DNA of 64,000 bases, taken from contig JAMKCH010078794.1 in NCBI GenBank assembly GCA_023653785.1, positions 1 through 64,000 of the forward strand. Direction: 5' to 3'. The stretch is from Ophioderma brevispina. Lineage: Eukaryota > Echinodermata > Ophiuroidea > Amphilepidida > Ophiodermatidae. Made by a program: the position numbers and the translations under genes. Every line of letters starts with the position of its first letter. Within the stretch, counting starts at the first letter, position 1. The notes beneath the pieces were generated by a model. The model ran no database searches. It was not told the origin of the DNA and was given only the letters and a program-made list of their open reading frames with translations. This document shows positions 30,875 to 43,304 of the stretch, piece by piece.

Positions 30875-31719
30875 ATCCATGCTATTATTGAGGACCTAGG
30901 AAAGGGATTTTGATCTATTTTTTGATCCAATATCGTTTTTGACTATCCAAAAGAGTAACCCACAGCCACTAATGCACTCGTCATACTTGATTGTAATCAG
31001 GTTTTTTAGATGATCACGAATTTTCTTAAATTGTTGCTTCGCGGTGAATATTGTCCTTGCACGCGTCTTCGCTGTGTACTTTTTTCAGCATTCCAATAAC
31101 ACACTTCAGAATCAATCCAAGCAAGTGGTGTTCTGTCTTTGATTTTAGGTATATTGTCCAGAACTCTATCGGGTATAAAGTATTTTAGTGTTTGTCCAAG
31201 AAGTGTCAACAATGCTAGCACTATAAGTATCTCCAAAATCGGAACTATGAAAGTCGGATGTGATTTGATTAAATCAGCTTTCTCAAAATTGTACACATCC
31301 CTCTAAATTGTTACATTTCAACTCTTGAAATGATAACAAATTCCAAAAGCGTGTGATCAGTTCGAAAAAGTCACTAAAAATAACCACATTTGAAACTCTG
31401 TCAGGTGATGTAGTAAGTACAAGATAGTTAAAGACTACTGTCACATGTAACACGAGATGGAATGGAATTCAACTACGCAAGTAACAAAATGAATTATACA
31501 GAAGCTTTTTCGGCTGGGTTACATTCACATATCTAGAGCCATCGATCTTACATCTGATCACTAATGCACAGATTATTTCACCAACTCAAAGTAGGAAATA
31601 ACAAAAGTAGTCAAACTGCCAAAAAAGGGGAAAAGTTATGCATTTATTTTATTTCTTTTGTTTGATTTGATTGTTCTATGTCGATGTTTTATCATTTCGC
31701 GTATGAGACGTGAATACTA
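30875..31719. other. Non-coding stretch with one membrane-protein-like ORF
   Basis: Apart from the minus ORF at 31006-31296, listed separately, nothing is recognised. Confidence 0.4.
31006..31296 (-). CDS. Unrecognised 96 aa ORF with one predicted membrane segment
   Basis: The frame starts at an ATG at 31296. After a short hydrophilic N-terminus comes a strongly hydrophobic stretch at about residues 17-36 (FIVPILEILIVLALLTLLGQ). A polar, basic C-terminal half follows. This would give a single-pass membrane peptide. The composition is more protein-like than most frames here, but there is no family match, no obvious promoter, and no splice sites that I trust. It could be an exon of a larger gene or a chance hydrophobic frame in T-rich DNA. 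Confidence 0.22.
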   Translation of the reverse strand: MYNFEKADLIKSHPTFIVPILEILIVLALLTLLGQTLKYFIPDRVLDNIPKIKDRTPLAWIDSEVCYWNAEKSTQRRRVQGQYSPRSNNLRKFVII

Positions 31720-31977
31720 TACTCCCCGCCTAAAAAATCCGAACGATGTTGAAATGGCCATCAACGTACTCAAACTTGCTTTCAAATGAACGCGCCAAGC
31801 CAGCTGGATAAATCTCTCAAACTTCCACATCATGCTTCGTTATCAATGCATTACGGACACAGGTCAATAAGCAAACACATTACGCGAACAACGCTCCTGG
31901 CATTTATTATTATAATTCACCTACATACCTTTTTAATACAGTAATTTATATCGTTCGGATTTTTTAGGCGGGGGGTA
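31720..31977. mobile_element. TA-flanked MITE with 26 bp terminal inverted repeats (Tc1/mariner type)
   Basis: The left terminus CTCCCCGCCTAAAAAATCCG plus AACGAT (from 31722) and the inverted right terminus (ending 31975) match at 25 of 26 positions. Both ends abut TA (31720-31721 and 31976-31977), the target of the Tc1/mariner superfamily. The 254 bp interior has no ORF, so it is non-autonomous. Confidence 0.8.
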
Positions 31978-31979
31978 TA

Positions 31980-33284
31980 TTGAAAATGACGCGTCTGGTA
32001 ATTTTTTTTTTTCAAATATTGCGGTCCAATTACTCTATTTTCTATAACGGTATCTCATTTACATTTACATTACATTTACGTGCTTGCCAGTATAATTTGC
32101 TTGTCTTGGACTACAACTTAACTTTTTCAAAGTCTTGTGGTCTTTTGAGCTTTAGAAGCACGGAGATACCTTACCCTATCAGCTGTTAAACTTGATGAAA
32201 ATGATATCAGAATTAAATTGGAAAGTATTCGTTTCGCAAGTATTTCTTGTAGTATCTCAGTAGAGCACAGAATCGAGTTCTTTGTTGTGCATATTGTAGG
32301 TGCTGTTAAACATGTTCAGTAAAATAACGTCGTTTAGACTGACAGCTGGAACTTATAGTCCACTTAATCTACGGTATGACCTGGACAAAATTGATACAGA
32401 AGGTTTCCTTGCCGCAACTTGCTGTACTAGCCCTCCCAAAACCACATATCGAAAAAGGTAGAAAAAAGTAAGCATGGCAATACTGCTAATTTTGCATAAA
32501 AACCTTTTTATTGCCCATTTTTTGTCTATATTTTGGTTATTATACAACATATTAAAAGGGGACGACCCGTATTAATAATTAAAGTTTTTCTCTTGATAGA
32601 ATGGCCTCACCCCAAACCTATCTGTAAAGTTTTGCGCCGCTATTTCAACCCGATTTTCTGTGAGAGCTTAAAACATTGATTTTCTAGCCTTATAGACTAT
32701 CGTTCGACCCAAATGGGTACATTTTCGCCAGAAACTTTCAACCAATATCCTTTAGCCCTAAGATTTCAAAGGGTAAGTGAGAAAATAGTAACTTTCTTCA
32801 AATACAAATATTGACCACTTCCAGTAAAATTGTGAATATGGGACGATGTATAGTGATCTGGCCACGGCCCTCTAACTTTTGAGTTTTCTTGCTGTCGGCA
32901 ACATAGGATACGAAGTACTTGAAGTCTCACCTCGTTGAGTTGGGTAGTACAGATAGGTTGAATGATTCATTCGTCGTTGACGAAGTAATGTTCATTCAGT
33001 CTCTTGACATTTAGGCTAGGCCGATATTATCTGCAGCATTCTCAAAATAATGATCTTGTGCAGCACATAATCACATATTTCGTAGAGCTGCGTTAGTCAA
33101 GGTTGTGAGATGCTGACTTTGGTAACGTCTAGAAGGCGTGCCCCCTTTTTTGTGCTGCTGTCCTACCTACTACCCAGGATATTAACCGATGATCAATCTT
33201 TTAAATTGTTCACATACGCAATTTTATTCTTTCATGCTACCACTTTTTTAACTGTTTGAATAAAATTACCGTAAAATCGAGTAT
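31980..33284. other. Gene-free stretch, nothing recognised
   Basis: No credible gene or structured element; short ORFs only. Confidence 0.45.
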
Positions 33285-33385
33285 ACAAAAGCACAGGTGC
33301 CTATAATAGGACGATGGTCGAAATCCGGACAAGAGTGAAAACAAAATGATTAGCGGCCCTCTAGCTAATAAGTCGGTTTTGGCAC
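33285..33385. repeat. Inverted dispersed repeat, left copy (partner 36595-36685)
   Basis: GGTGCCTATAATAGGAC, then TCGAAA, CC, GACAAGAG, GAAA and AGCG-CCCT blocks appear here and, inverted, at 36595-36685. The two could be ends of a 3.4 kb element or two independent copies of a short repeat. No transposase is visible between them, and no target duplication was found. Confidence 0.55.
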
Positions 33386-34145
33386 GTCTTAGTGCGAACG
33401 TTGTTACACTGTAGTAGATCCCATGAAATACCATGTCCCTAATGATTTACATCAAATCTTTCTTACCCCATGAGAGAAATACCAAAGTCATTAAATGCAC
33501 CTGTGTCATCGAGCAGTTCTGGATTCAATGGTATGTTACATAGCTGGATAGCTTGCCCTTTCTTGTGCAGTGTACCGCGAGATGACCGACATAATGACTT
33601 TTGTGCTCAATAACCGATGAAATTGAAGTTTCAGGTGCTGTACGTGTTTTGTTGTGAGAACGTACATGGAATTCCTGACGATGTTATAAATCCTATTCAT
33701 CTTTCTCAACAGATAATGGAATCCTTGATTGAACTGCATCAACCAAGTTTAACCAAATGAGTTCGCTCAATTCTGGTAGAGTAAAAATAAACGTTGAAGT
33801 CCACGAGGCAACTTCATGCACGATGTTTAGGCACGAACTTAACAAAAGCATTGTATGAATGATTTCCAAAACAAATTGTGGACGTCTGTCTCCTTTTCTG
33901 TCCTTATTTCCATGATGCTTTTTTGGAGGAGCTGTGTTTTGGTTAGAAACTTCGTTTTTATGTATTTTTATCTCTTTTTTTTAATATGGGAAAGGAAAAG
34001 TTGTCCTTTTATTTCTTTGAGGAAAAAAGAATGTTCCTAAATATTAATTCATTCTAATCTTTCTTAATGTTTAATGAACAATAACCAAGTTCAAAATATT
34101 TCCTAAAAAAAGTGGACTTTTAATCTGTTAATATATATGATCTTT
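33386..34145. other. Gene-free stretch, nothing recognised
   Basis: AT-rich DNA with short ORFs lacking domains. Confidence 0.45.
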
Positions 34146-34411
34146 GTGATTATACAGGGCCATACGCAGTCTTTTTTTGGGGGGGGGGGGAACTGGACCT
34201 TTTTTGGGGTAAAAGGGAACATAAGCCCCTTAAAATGGTGCCTTTTTCGGACTTGTGCATTTTTCACCAAAAGGTGGACTTTGGTGTTAACATTTCGCTA
34301 AATTTTGGACTTTTTATCAAAATCTTCAGCAAAAAAAAGTGGACCTTTTCGCCCCTTTTCTCGAATTTGGTGTGCCCTCCCCCCCCACCCGCGTACGGGC
34401 CGGTGATTATA
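34146..34411. mobile_element. hAT-like MITE with 8-9 bp target-site duplication
   Basis: The element occupies 34155-34402/34403. The left terminus CAGGGCCATACGCAG and the inverted right terminus CCGGCCCGTACGCGG share RGGCCRTACGCRG, each followed internally by a G-rich tract. GTGATTATA is duplicated exactly outside both ends (34146-34154 and 34403-34411). The shared last eight bases fit the hAT 8 bp rule. The interior repeats GTGGACTTT/TGGACCTTTT phrases and has no transposase; the overlapping ORFs on both strands are shadows of the repeat. Confidence 0.8.
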
Positions 34412-34681
34412 TATGGGGCTTTTGGACTTTTAGGTCTTTTGTTTGGAACTTTGATAAGTACATTGATATGAAAAATTGCATCACCAGCAGCTAAAGAACA
34501 CGGTGATAAAGTTTGCAATAAATGCTTAGGAATAGAAAACTATGATCGCTCCCACATAATCGGTTGAGTTGACTCTCCGTCGGAAATATCATGTGAGTAC
34601 GCTTTTCGCGACCGTGGTTACGACCCAACAAAAACTATACTTTCTTGTGCGGAAATCTCAGACAAGAAAAAGCACACCACT
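34412..34681. other. Short gene-free spacer
   Basis: No feature recognised. Confidence 0.4.
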
Positions 34682-34981
34682 TCAGTAATCCAATCCACCA
34701 AGTAAGTCTTTGACCGCGTCTTCGCGAGGCGTACCGATGGTAATCATTGTGAAAGGGGAACATTTCCCAATTGACCAAGTTGTATGATCAAAGAAAACTG
34801 AATGTGGAAAATTGTTTAAATTGATGACTCCACTGATTTCTAAAAGAAGATTGATCAATTTAGTAATCCGATTACCCATGGTTACTCTCTTACCAGGCAA
34901 TTGTTGGAAAACTTCAAGGGCCGCCTGAATGGACCTTTCAGGTAATCCGTTCAACCGCCTCACACTTGTCCACTCAAGCAA
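34682..34981 (-). CDS. Unrecognised 99 aa ORF, possible exon
   Basis: A minus-strand frame from an ATG at 34981 reads, in its first third, NGLPERSIQAALEVFQQLPG. The local GC content is higher than the flanks and the residue composition is balanced with amphipathic helices, unlike the low-complexity frames around it. No family is recognised, and I see no clear donor at its end or promoter at its start. Listed as a possible exon or old element fragment only. Confidence 0.22.
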   Translation of the reverse strand: MLEWTSVRRLNGLPERSIQAALEVFQQLPGKRVTMGNRITKLINLLLEISGVINLNNFPHSVFFDHTTWSIGKCSPFTMITIGTPREDAVKDLLGGLDY

Positions 34982-34984
34982 GAC

Positions 34985-36594
34985 TAACTATTTTCAAGCA
35001 AAATATTGTTGGCAGGGAACTCTGGGGTCTTCTACCGAAAGCTGATGTTGGCAATTTTTGCAGAACGGTTAGAAAACTTTGAACTTTTGTATCTAAAGAA
35101 AACAGCCAAATCTCCTATTTTCAGCTAAGCTAATACAAGGCTTGTGCTAAAACAAGGATGTATTTATTTGGACTGGTTGAACAGATCCGGTCCATTCGTG
35201 TGAAAGTATAGCATGGTGGTGTATATGTATTTAATCTTTGATTTGACTCGTGATTTCGGGCACTTTACTACATTTTTATTTTATTTTTTGGCATTTACAA
35301 ATATTGTACCCAATTCCTGGAGAATGTTCGAAGTCCCACCCTATCGTATTACTACTGTAACCTACAGTTTCTCGGGCACTGCCAATACTCACGCTATGCG
35401 TTAGCAGTGTCCTCATGTCAATCACCATATGGTTTGATCATGTATATATATTGTATTTGATCGTATATTTTATGTTGAGATGAAAAAATTTGATTTGATT
35501 TGAATTGGGATCATGATTCGGGCAAGAAATCTCATACGGTTAGTGATGGCTTGACAGCTATCCTGCTGAGAGGGTGATTTATCGCATTACCTAAGCCGGT
35601 AAATGCAAAGAGGGGGTGAAGGCCCATTCAAAAACCACGTTCAGTGCTGGCGCTGAACATTTTGAATATTGCACGGAATAATTATTAGGTTTGGGTTGCT
35701 GGTATACACAAATAATGTCAATTCGATACAAAACAATCCGCAAAAATATCAGTTTTGGAGGTTGGGTGCTTGAGGTGGTAAATTTTGTCCTCCCATGGCC
35801 AACAGACGAATGAAATGACACGTCAGGGATTCGTCTTGATTTAAATAAACCGCTCAATGAATACATATTTGCACCTAAGCGCGAATTGCATTATGAGAAA
35901 AAAGAGTGATCTGGGCACAATGATCCGGTGCACTATTATTTCACTGAGGCCACCTCTAACACATACATCTAATTTGTATCACTACCGATTAGTGTATCAT
36001 ATGCAAAGCGGCACCCACACCCTTCTTCCACATACTGTGGAAGAAGCGGAGGAGCCATTGCTTTCTATTGTTGGTACTCTATTGTTTTTCTTTGTGGTTG
36101 GGACAAAATCATGTGAGACGATGAATTTCTAAAGATTAGGTAACGTTTTGCCTCTCTATTATATTGAACCTCTTGTGTAAATTGGATCATGGTGAGTTTT
36201 AATAACAACAAAGCTGGCCAACGTGATAGGTCTTTGAAACTTATGTCCATGCTCTAACAGTTATTCGCTGTAGAGTGTTACATAATGGAATTCAGTTGCC
36301 CCAGTAATCGGTCAAACAATAACCAGGAATTAAAAAAAATCATGCATAAACATGTGTCCTTTGCCCTGTGGATTTATGTTTAGACCGATTGCTGGGAAAC
36401 AAATCCTTTAGGGGAAGAGGGAAGAAGGAACCATATCGCTACGGCCTTGGATGAATACAGCTGCTACAAAGCTATGCCATTTGATTGACTGTGGTTTCAG
36501 GGCAGGGATTGAAGGAATGAGTTGCTAAATAGATAACAACGAGCGATTTGGCGTCATTTACACCAGCGAAAGGTAAGTAGTAAGAGTAGTTGCC
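34985..36594. other. Gene-free stretch, nothing recognised
   Basis: Unassigned DNA. A perfect short hairpin (CTTCTTCCAC, then its complement after a 5 bp loop) sits at about 36022-36046. No gene. Confidence 0.4.
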
Positions 36595-36685
36595 TCATCT
36601 GCCAGAATATACTAAGGGGCGCTAGTCAAATATTTCTCTCTTGTCAGGTTTTCCGAAATTGTCCTATTATAGGCACCGGTGCTGG
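36595..36685. repeat. Inverted dispersed repeat, right copy
   Basis: Inverse-orientation partner of 33285-33385. CCTATTATAGGCACC here matches GGTGCCTATAATAGG there. Confidence 0.55.
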
Positions 36686-36689
36686 CGGA

Positions 36690-37479
36690 GATCATGAGAG
36701 GGGAATGGGACGAAAAAGGTAAAGAGTCGAGCGTGGGTGGTGGTAAAAAAAACAAAGCGAAAAAAGGGCGAGCGAAAGACGGGCAAAGGGTGAAAACATG
36801 GTATATATTGAATGGACAGCAATTTTTTTTTTCTTCTTATCTTTGGCAGTATGCCTTTATTGCACTAGAATCTAAATAGTAAAATATACATGAGACACCA
36901 ATAGATAAAAATTCCAGCACAATTTCATTTACACCAAGGGGCAAGGATGGGAAGTAAATAACTGTTTTACACAATGAGTATCCATGTCTATCCCTCCTCT
37001 CCGAATTAGGGACTCTTAGACGAGAGGGGCAAAATCTATGGCCTACTCGAAAACTACTCTGTAAGGTAGAGCCACCACTCAGAGAGGAAAAATAGGCCAT
37101 GGGCGAATCACTTGAATTTAATAACAAATAATCATAGCAACAAATTAAATTAATACACAAAGCGATTTTACGAACAAGCTCATTTTGAATAAAAACAGAA
37201 TAATTTTGACAATGACCATCACGTCTACTATATTTCAGGTGGGCCACCTTGGCGAGTAACAGGACTAAGGCCTAGCGCAATTAAAATCATGGATTACTCG
37301 AGATCAACCCTCGCAATCGAAGTTCCCGCTCAAAGAGGAATAATGGGCATGGATGATCACCGTACCTATATTTGCTTACACACATTTTTGACCAAAAGCA
37401 ATAACATAATTGATAAATTTACAATCGGTATTATAAATGTCAGTCTCATGTTTGAACAATGTTTTCAACAGAAGCGGAT
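36690..37479. other. Unassigned region downstream of the L1/Tx1-type LINE
   Basis: May include the 3' untranslated part of the LINE read from the minus strand. An approximate duplication is visible: ACTCAGAGAGGAAAAATAGG at about 37077 and GCTCAAAGAGGAATAATGGG at about 37328, each followed by a CATGG...TCAC phrase. The 136 aa minus frame at 36837-37247 has no recognisable domain. Confidence 0.35.
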
Positions 37480-40400
37480 TGTTTAATTGAGCTTTTTAGT
37501 TATTGACCTATCAGTTAAGCACCTTGGTTTTATGGGTGATACACTCAACAGTGTTATCAAAACCTTGCAGAACATTTGGCACATAGAGTGTCTTGCCTTG
37601 CCCATCTTACAGAACAGAACCTTTAGTGGGATAAATTTCTAATGATGTTCCATTCAGAAATAAGCATGGCCTCCTTGGTAAAAGTTGGAATCGAAAGCCA
37701 AATAGTCTCCCAATTACCGTTGTAATTAGGGAACCTCTTTCCCAGTAATTTAGCAAGAGGTGGAACAAAAATCATTTCACCATGGAACTTCTTAAAGTCT
37801 TGGTTGAACAAGCTTCCATAGAGATTGGGTTAAAAAATTGCTGTTTTATCACGCTCAAAATCGATATCTGTTAATGCGAAACTTTCCATTCTCTCGAAAG
37901 CGCCTTACGGAGGGCATAATACTGCAGCTAAGACGCCACCATACGTTTGACAATACGCATACGTGGCTGAAGTTAGATAAAAATCCCATCATCATCAAAA
38001 GATCCGCGAATAAATAAAGCCAAATCAACACCTCTCATAAAGATTGTTTGATTGTTAATGCTAACTAAGCTATATTCCAAATGACTTTGATCCCTGATAT
38101 TTTGATGATATCTCTTTACCCAAAATTGGTTTGTGTTGCGAACCACAGATTTAAAGAGGTTTATAAAGAAATTGGGTCAGGCTGTTTAATACCTCCATAC
38201 ACACCCAACCTCGCCATAAGATTGACTAAACCACCCGCAATTACATTGAACACTTCATACCCATTTCCAAACTTTTAATATAATATGAAATATTTATTCA
38301 ACAAGCACAACCTCTGAAATTGGTCATATTTTTAATCATACAATTTCCATAGCTTGTAGAAAACTTTATAAACAGTAAAAAACATCTTAATACCACCTCT
38401 CTCGTATTCAGCAAAATTGTGTTACGTTTCACGCTTCGCCTCGATGCCAACAAATGCCAATAACTTTATTGAGTTTATATTAACTTTTCTCGGGAAAATT
38501 AAGAATAGGTGGCAAGATATAATTGCGAGCAAGAAGTTTTGGTAACATCAAGGTTCTAACCTATCATAGATACCTCCATCGTCCTGCCCGGATGGAAACT
38601 CGATTTTACTCATTTTATCAGCCCAATTACAAGCAATATTTTCATTAGGGTTACTTGGGGAAAAAGTGACGCCAAGAATTTTAGATTAACTGTGTTATTT
38701 GGAAGCAAATGCAATTACATAACAATCTTGACATTAGTGTTTTTCAGAAGACCAATCACTCCAGATTGCATCACTTTTAGCATGATTAATGACAAACCAG
38801 AAAGTCTCGAAAAGGTATCAAACATATCAATGGACATTGTTAATGCATTAAGAGTTTTGTTTGACGAAAATTGTTGTAATCGCCAGCAAGTGGATATACG
38901 CCTTTCATCACTTGCGCTCATATCTTATGGTAAGCAATACCCTGATTTCTTTTAGATTGACCGAATTTGCAAGCTAGCAGTTCAGCACATAGGACATAGA
39001 TCAGGGATGAGGATTGGACATCCTGACGCACACCGCATCCAACATCAAATGCACTGAGATATGACCATTGGTTCTAACACAATTAGTGGGATTACTGAAT
39101 ATACTAGAGATCCTTTGACAAACATGGGGCCAAAATTCAACTTCCAAGTGTCATAGATATATAATCCCCGCGCAAGCTGTCGAAGCTGGTTGAAATCTGA
39201 TACACATCATAATGCCAGGTAAAATAAATTGTCAACATAACGCAAAACATCTTCAATGGAGACGGATATTTTCATATAGTTCTGCCCTTAACAAATCCTT
39301 TTTGATCAGAGTTCACAACAAACTTCAGGATTTTTTGCACTCTTGCTGCCAATGCTTTAGTTGCTATCGTGTAATCGATATTCAACAAAGCAATTGGACG
39401 CCAGGTATCGGAGCGAGCGAGTCACGGGCAGTCCCTTCCCTTTGTGAATGAGAGAAATAATGCCACGATTCGAAGGTAGTTAAGTGACCCAGACTGATAG
39501 GCACTTGAGGCATTTGATAACATTTGATTGAACCTTTGCCAAAGTTGGTAAATTCTACATTAGGCCATCATATCCTGGGCTTTTGTGTTTTTGCTCCATT
39601 GAAGTGAGAGCACGAAAACATTCATCTTCTGTCAAGAGACCTCACCCTGTCGCGCGATCGTTCTCGGGAAGGCTAATAGTATCATGAAAAAATTGTCTAA
39701 TTCTCTCAAAATATCAATGTTACTTTTATATAATCTGTGAAATATGAAACCCCTTCATTCAAAATAACGATTTATCACTGTCACATGCCATTTTACACTT
39801 CAATTTAATATATGACTTTTTTCCCAGATGCAATTTTCTCTTTTCTAAATTCATAAATTTTACTGTCATTTGTCACCTTCTTCGAGCCCTTTTTCTTTTG
39901 ATCGAATGTAAACCTTTCATAAAATGAGCATCATCACTTCTACTCCAGTTTTACATACACCTGTTATATGAAATTTTAAGTTTGTTATCATCATTGTTTT
40001 TCCACGTCTTCCATAAATTTCTGGAGCTTACATTCGATATTTTTAGCTCACTCCTCCTTTTTGTTTGAGAACCTTTTGGCAAAGTCAACTTAAAGACCCG
40101 AATTTGGTTTTACCAGGTCCCCAGAAATTGTTTTGGAGATAATTCTTCCTGATAATTAACCCCATTCCTCCATATGTTTTACTAACCATGATTATACAAA
40201 TCTTTGATAACATGAGTTGTTGAATTTCCAGTATACCATCACCTTTACAAATGTTGTTGTGACAAATAGACATCAATACAGCAAATGATCGCCGTGGTGC
40301 GGGCAAGATAATCGCTTGTGTTACATGCAGTCTCAATTACAATGTGGGGGGAAAAAAATGAACCAATCAATCAGAGTACTCATGATTGGAGGGAATTTTG

Positions 40401-40975
40401 CTTCCATGTGAACCTTTTTTTGTCACCATGGTCTCACCTCCAAATATCAGACAATTCATATCCTACAGCATTCAGTTTTGATCATATCAGAACACGCACT
40501 ATTATGGATGTTGCCAAACCATTTTTATCTATTGGGTTCATACATGGTTAAAATCACCACCCATATGTATGACCATCATCTATATGTTCAATGATATTAC
40601 ATCATTGTCAATAAATGCTTTTCTATCAGGGTGTATTGGTTTCCTAGAATATCCAAAGATTATATTTTTAATTTCATCAACTGTTATTTTTCATACCAGC
40701 ATTCTCCATCATTAGCTGCAGAAATTTGTTTAACATCGGTCACAGTGTCCATTTGATCATACAACAGAGAACCAATTAGTACAACCTTTGCTATGGTTTT
40801 TTACCTACACGAGTAGAAGTACCAGTTATATCTTTACCCAAATATCAATATCTTTTTGATGACATAGGCTTCCTGCAAAAACAGAATCACATTTTTATTG
40901 TTCAACCATAAATATTTCTTTACGTTTTTTGGGGGTTACGTAACCACGGACGTTAAATGTGATTAAGTTAAACAT
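37480..40975 (-). pseudogene. Degenerate ORF2 of an L1/Tx1-type LINE (endonuclease plus reverse transcriptase)
   Basis: Minus-strand fossil of a retrotransposon polyprotein that nicks DNA and copies its own RNA. In order: the AP-endonuclease start MFNLITFNVRGY (40940-40975); FLQEAY, the QE-containing catalytic block (40862-40882); GGDFNHV (about 40540), the GDFN block; a DIWR...FTWKQNS stretch near 40400. Then the reverse transcriptase: KSPGYDGL (about 39575), WRPIALLNIDY (39371-39403), DQKGFVKGRTI (39275-39310), a VRQ-type block with LIYVLCAELLACKFG (about 38970-39015), LAGD where YADD is expected (38879-38890), and FSRLSGLSL (about 38760). A C-terminal region continues with SINNQTIFMRGV (near 38080), and a Cys-containing tail lies near 37580. 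The gene is riddled with stops and frameshifts, and the first Asp of the YADD pair is Gly. Length of about 3.5 kb matches a nearly full ORF2. ORF1 was not found upstream. Confidence 0.88.
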
Positions 40976-42714
40976 ACCTGATATTGTACAGGTTTAAATA
41001 CATCAAAATGAAATGTACAAACATAAATAAGCAATTAGAATCACAACAGCGTTATTACTCGGCGAGTGTATTCTCCAACACGGAACCTTTGTGTGTTTTC
41101 TATTCGCGACAAAACACCCTCCTCCCTAATGAATGAATTTTTCAGCGGCCTTCTCTTTTTTCCGGTTGTTCAAAGTTTTCAACAGGAGATAGGGTTTTAC
41201 GCTTGCTTAAGCTTGCTTTACCGGAGCGGTTTCGAAGTCATCATTGTAGATTGCTCGTTTTACCGGACCGTTTAGGAGTAGAGTTTTTTTCTTTCTTGTT
41301 TAGAACTATTTTTTCTTATTTTTTTTCTAACGCTTTTTCCTTATTTTAGAGTTTGCTAGAGATTTGCACAGAGCTTCTACTGTTCAGTTCTCTTGCACAT
41401 CAAAGTTAACAGTGAGTCACCTTATCATAGTAGGTCGGGTGATCTTGCGCTATTTGGGTGTAGACAATATCAATTTAAACTCTTTGCTCAATTTTAAGCT
41501 TTAGCTATTCTGTCTTCTTTCAACAACTCTCTGACGAACTTGCGCCTGTCTAATTTTGCAGTTCTTCTATGTGTTTGAACATCTTTGGTCATATATAGCA
41601 CATTCCATCATAGCTGGTTATGTCCGAAGTTTGGAGCATTTGAAACCATTTTGGACCTTTTGCAAGATCTGGGCATCGATGTTTCACATGTCTTGTACAC
41701 CACAATGGAACCACGTTTACCTTTGGTTTATATTAGGACTGATGAAATTGTGTGATCTAATTTGTGACAGTATCGACCATTCATATCAGGTTGTACCATT
41801 GTAGTACACGTACAATTCAATGTTAATTATTTTTTTGGGGTTCACAGGGGGTCCTGGCTATTGGCCATGCTAGCGTATTTTTGGTGTATCCTCCAATATC
41901 AGCACTCCCATAACAATTCAGGTTCCAGTCATTAGGTGACAATTCATTATTGTACCTTTTTCATTGCTTTAATGGCGAAAAAGACTAGCACGGTGCAAAA
42001 GACCAACCCAACTCGCTACTTCTACATCCGGGACTTTGGTGGGATGCCGTGGATGCTTAGTCTAATGTTTGATTGTCTATTTGCTTCTTTGCTGTTCATC
42101 GTAGTATCGATGATTGAAAAGATTTCTCTTTAAGCTCCACACTCCCGGCGGCCAGAACACATGCTTTCGTTTTCATGGACGACTATTTCACGAGCCCAAA
42201 TGGCCGTGAACTTGACATGTATTGCGCTCCTAGAGTGTCTAGCGCTAATTTTTGTTCACCGTAATTTTTGCAGCCGAGAGAACAGTAGTAGCTAATTCGC
42301 ATTCAGTCACTCGTATATAGCGTGGAATTAATATGCGTAAATCCATAGCTTCACGTCCTTGAGTAGGTCAACACTGTTATTGTTCGTATGCTTACCCTGT
42401 GCAGGGCTCCATATTGAATGGGTGACCATAAAGCGAGTGTCGTTCACAAGCAAAATCACACAACAAATCTCGTCGTACCAGTCGAAAATGACGAAATAAA
42501 CGTTCTACTATCACATTTAGGTGTTTCCGTGTGACAAATAATCGAGAGCTTTTGGAAGGAGGAGCTTGCAAAAATGTGTGAAAGAAGAACGATTTTATAT
42601 GCCACATCAAATAGAGTTCTGGCCCGGCCTCGGTGGTTCTAGAAAAACATGGCAAGCAGCAATTTTATAATTTATGGGCATTGAAACTCTGGAAGAGAGC
42701 ACTTTCCCATTTAC
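40976..42714. other. Unassigned region upstream of the LINE
   Basis: Expected site of LINE ORF1/5'UTR if the element is full length, but no ORF1-like coiled-coil or zinc-knuckle frame is visible. ORFs at 41066-41275, 41556-41804, 41936-42133 (plus) and 42392-42655 (minus) have no recognised domains. Confidence 0.35.
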
Positions 42715-42852
42715 CACATCCCTCCTCCTTTCTCTCTCTCCCTTGCCCTCCCCTTGTTCCCTCCATCAGCTCTTTCATCCCTTTTTCCTCCTCCCTCCAT
42801 CCTTCTCCTGTTGGTCCCTCCTCTATTCTTCCCTACTCTCCCTCCTTTCACC
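42715..42852. repeat. CT-rich low-complexity tract
   Basis: A strongly pyrimidine-biased plus strand (CTCCTCCTTTCTCTCTCTCC and similar) explains the three overlapping Ser/Pro/Leu-rich plus ORFs at 42633-42972, none of which is a credible gene. Confidence 0.75.
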
Positions 42853-43304
42853 CGCTTCGACAACAGAACGACAACCTTTCGTCAGGTGTTCATCAATTTT
42901 AAATTTTTCTGCCCCATCGCAATTAGAAATTACGGCAAAGATAAACACCTGCTAACGTCGCAATTGAAATAAACACCACTCCATGTTTTACGTAATGTAC
43001 GTAAAATAGTATACCTAAAATAATACGCCCGACTTTCATGATGTGCCGATGTGTTTAAATACTACCGGTATTCAAATAACGTTGTGTCAGGAATAAGCTA
43101 ATTGATCTCTTCTTTTCTAATCCTGGTACTAACCCTACAGCTACTTTATATCCAGTGCAATTTTCACGATTGTTCTTGTTTTCTCCTTTCATTACAAAGT
43201 AATACATGGACGTAAATATTGTGGAATACGGGAAAACGAGTGTTGTGAACATTCAAAGGGCAGATAGTCTCGCATACGACCTGTTTTGTTGCTTAAAATG
43301 GTTC

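Noticed and set aside
34235..34518. Plus and minus ORFs of 78 and 84 aa
   Set aside because: They fall largely within the hAT-like MITE's GTGGACTTTT repeats.
42633..42972. Three overlapping Ser/Pro/Leu-rich ORFs
   Set aside because: All arise from one CT-rich tract read in three frames.
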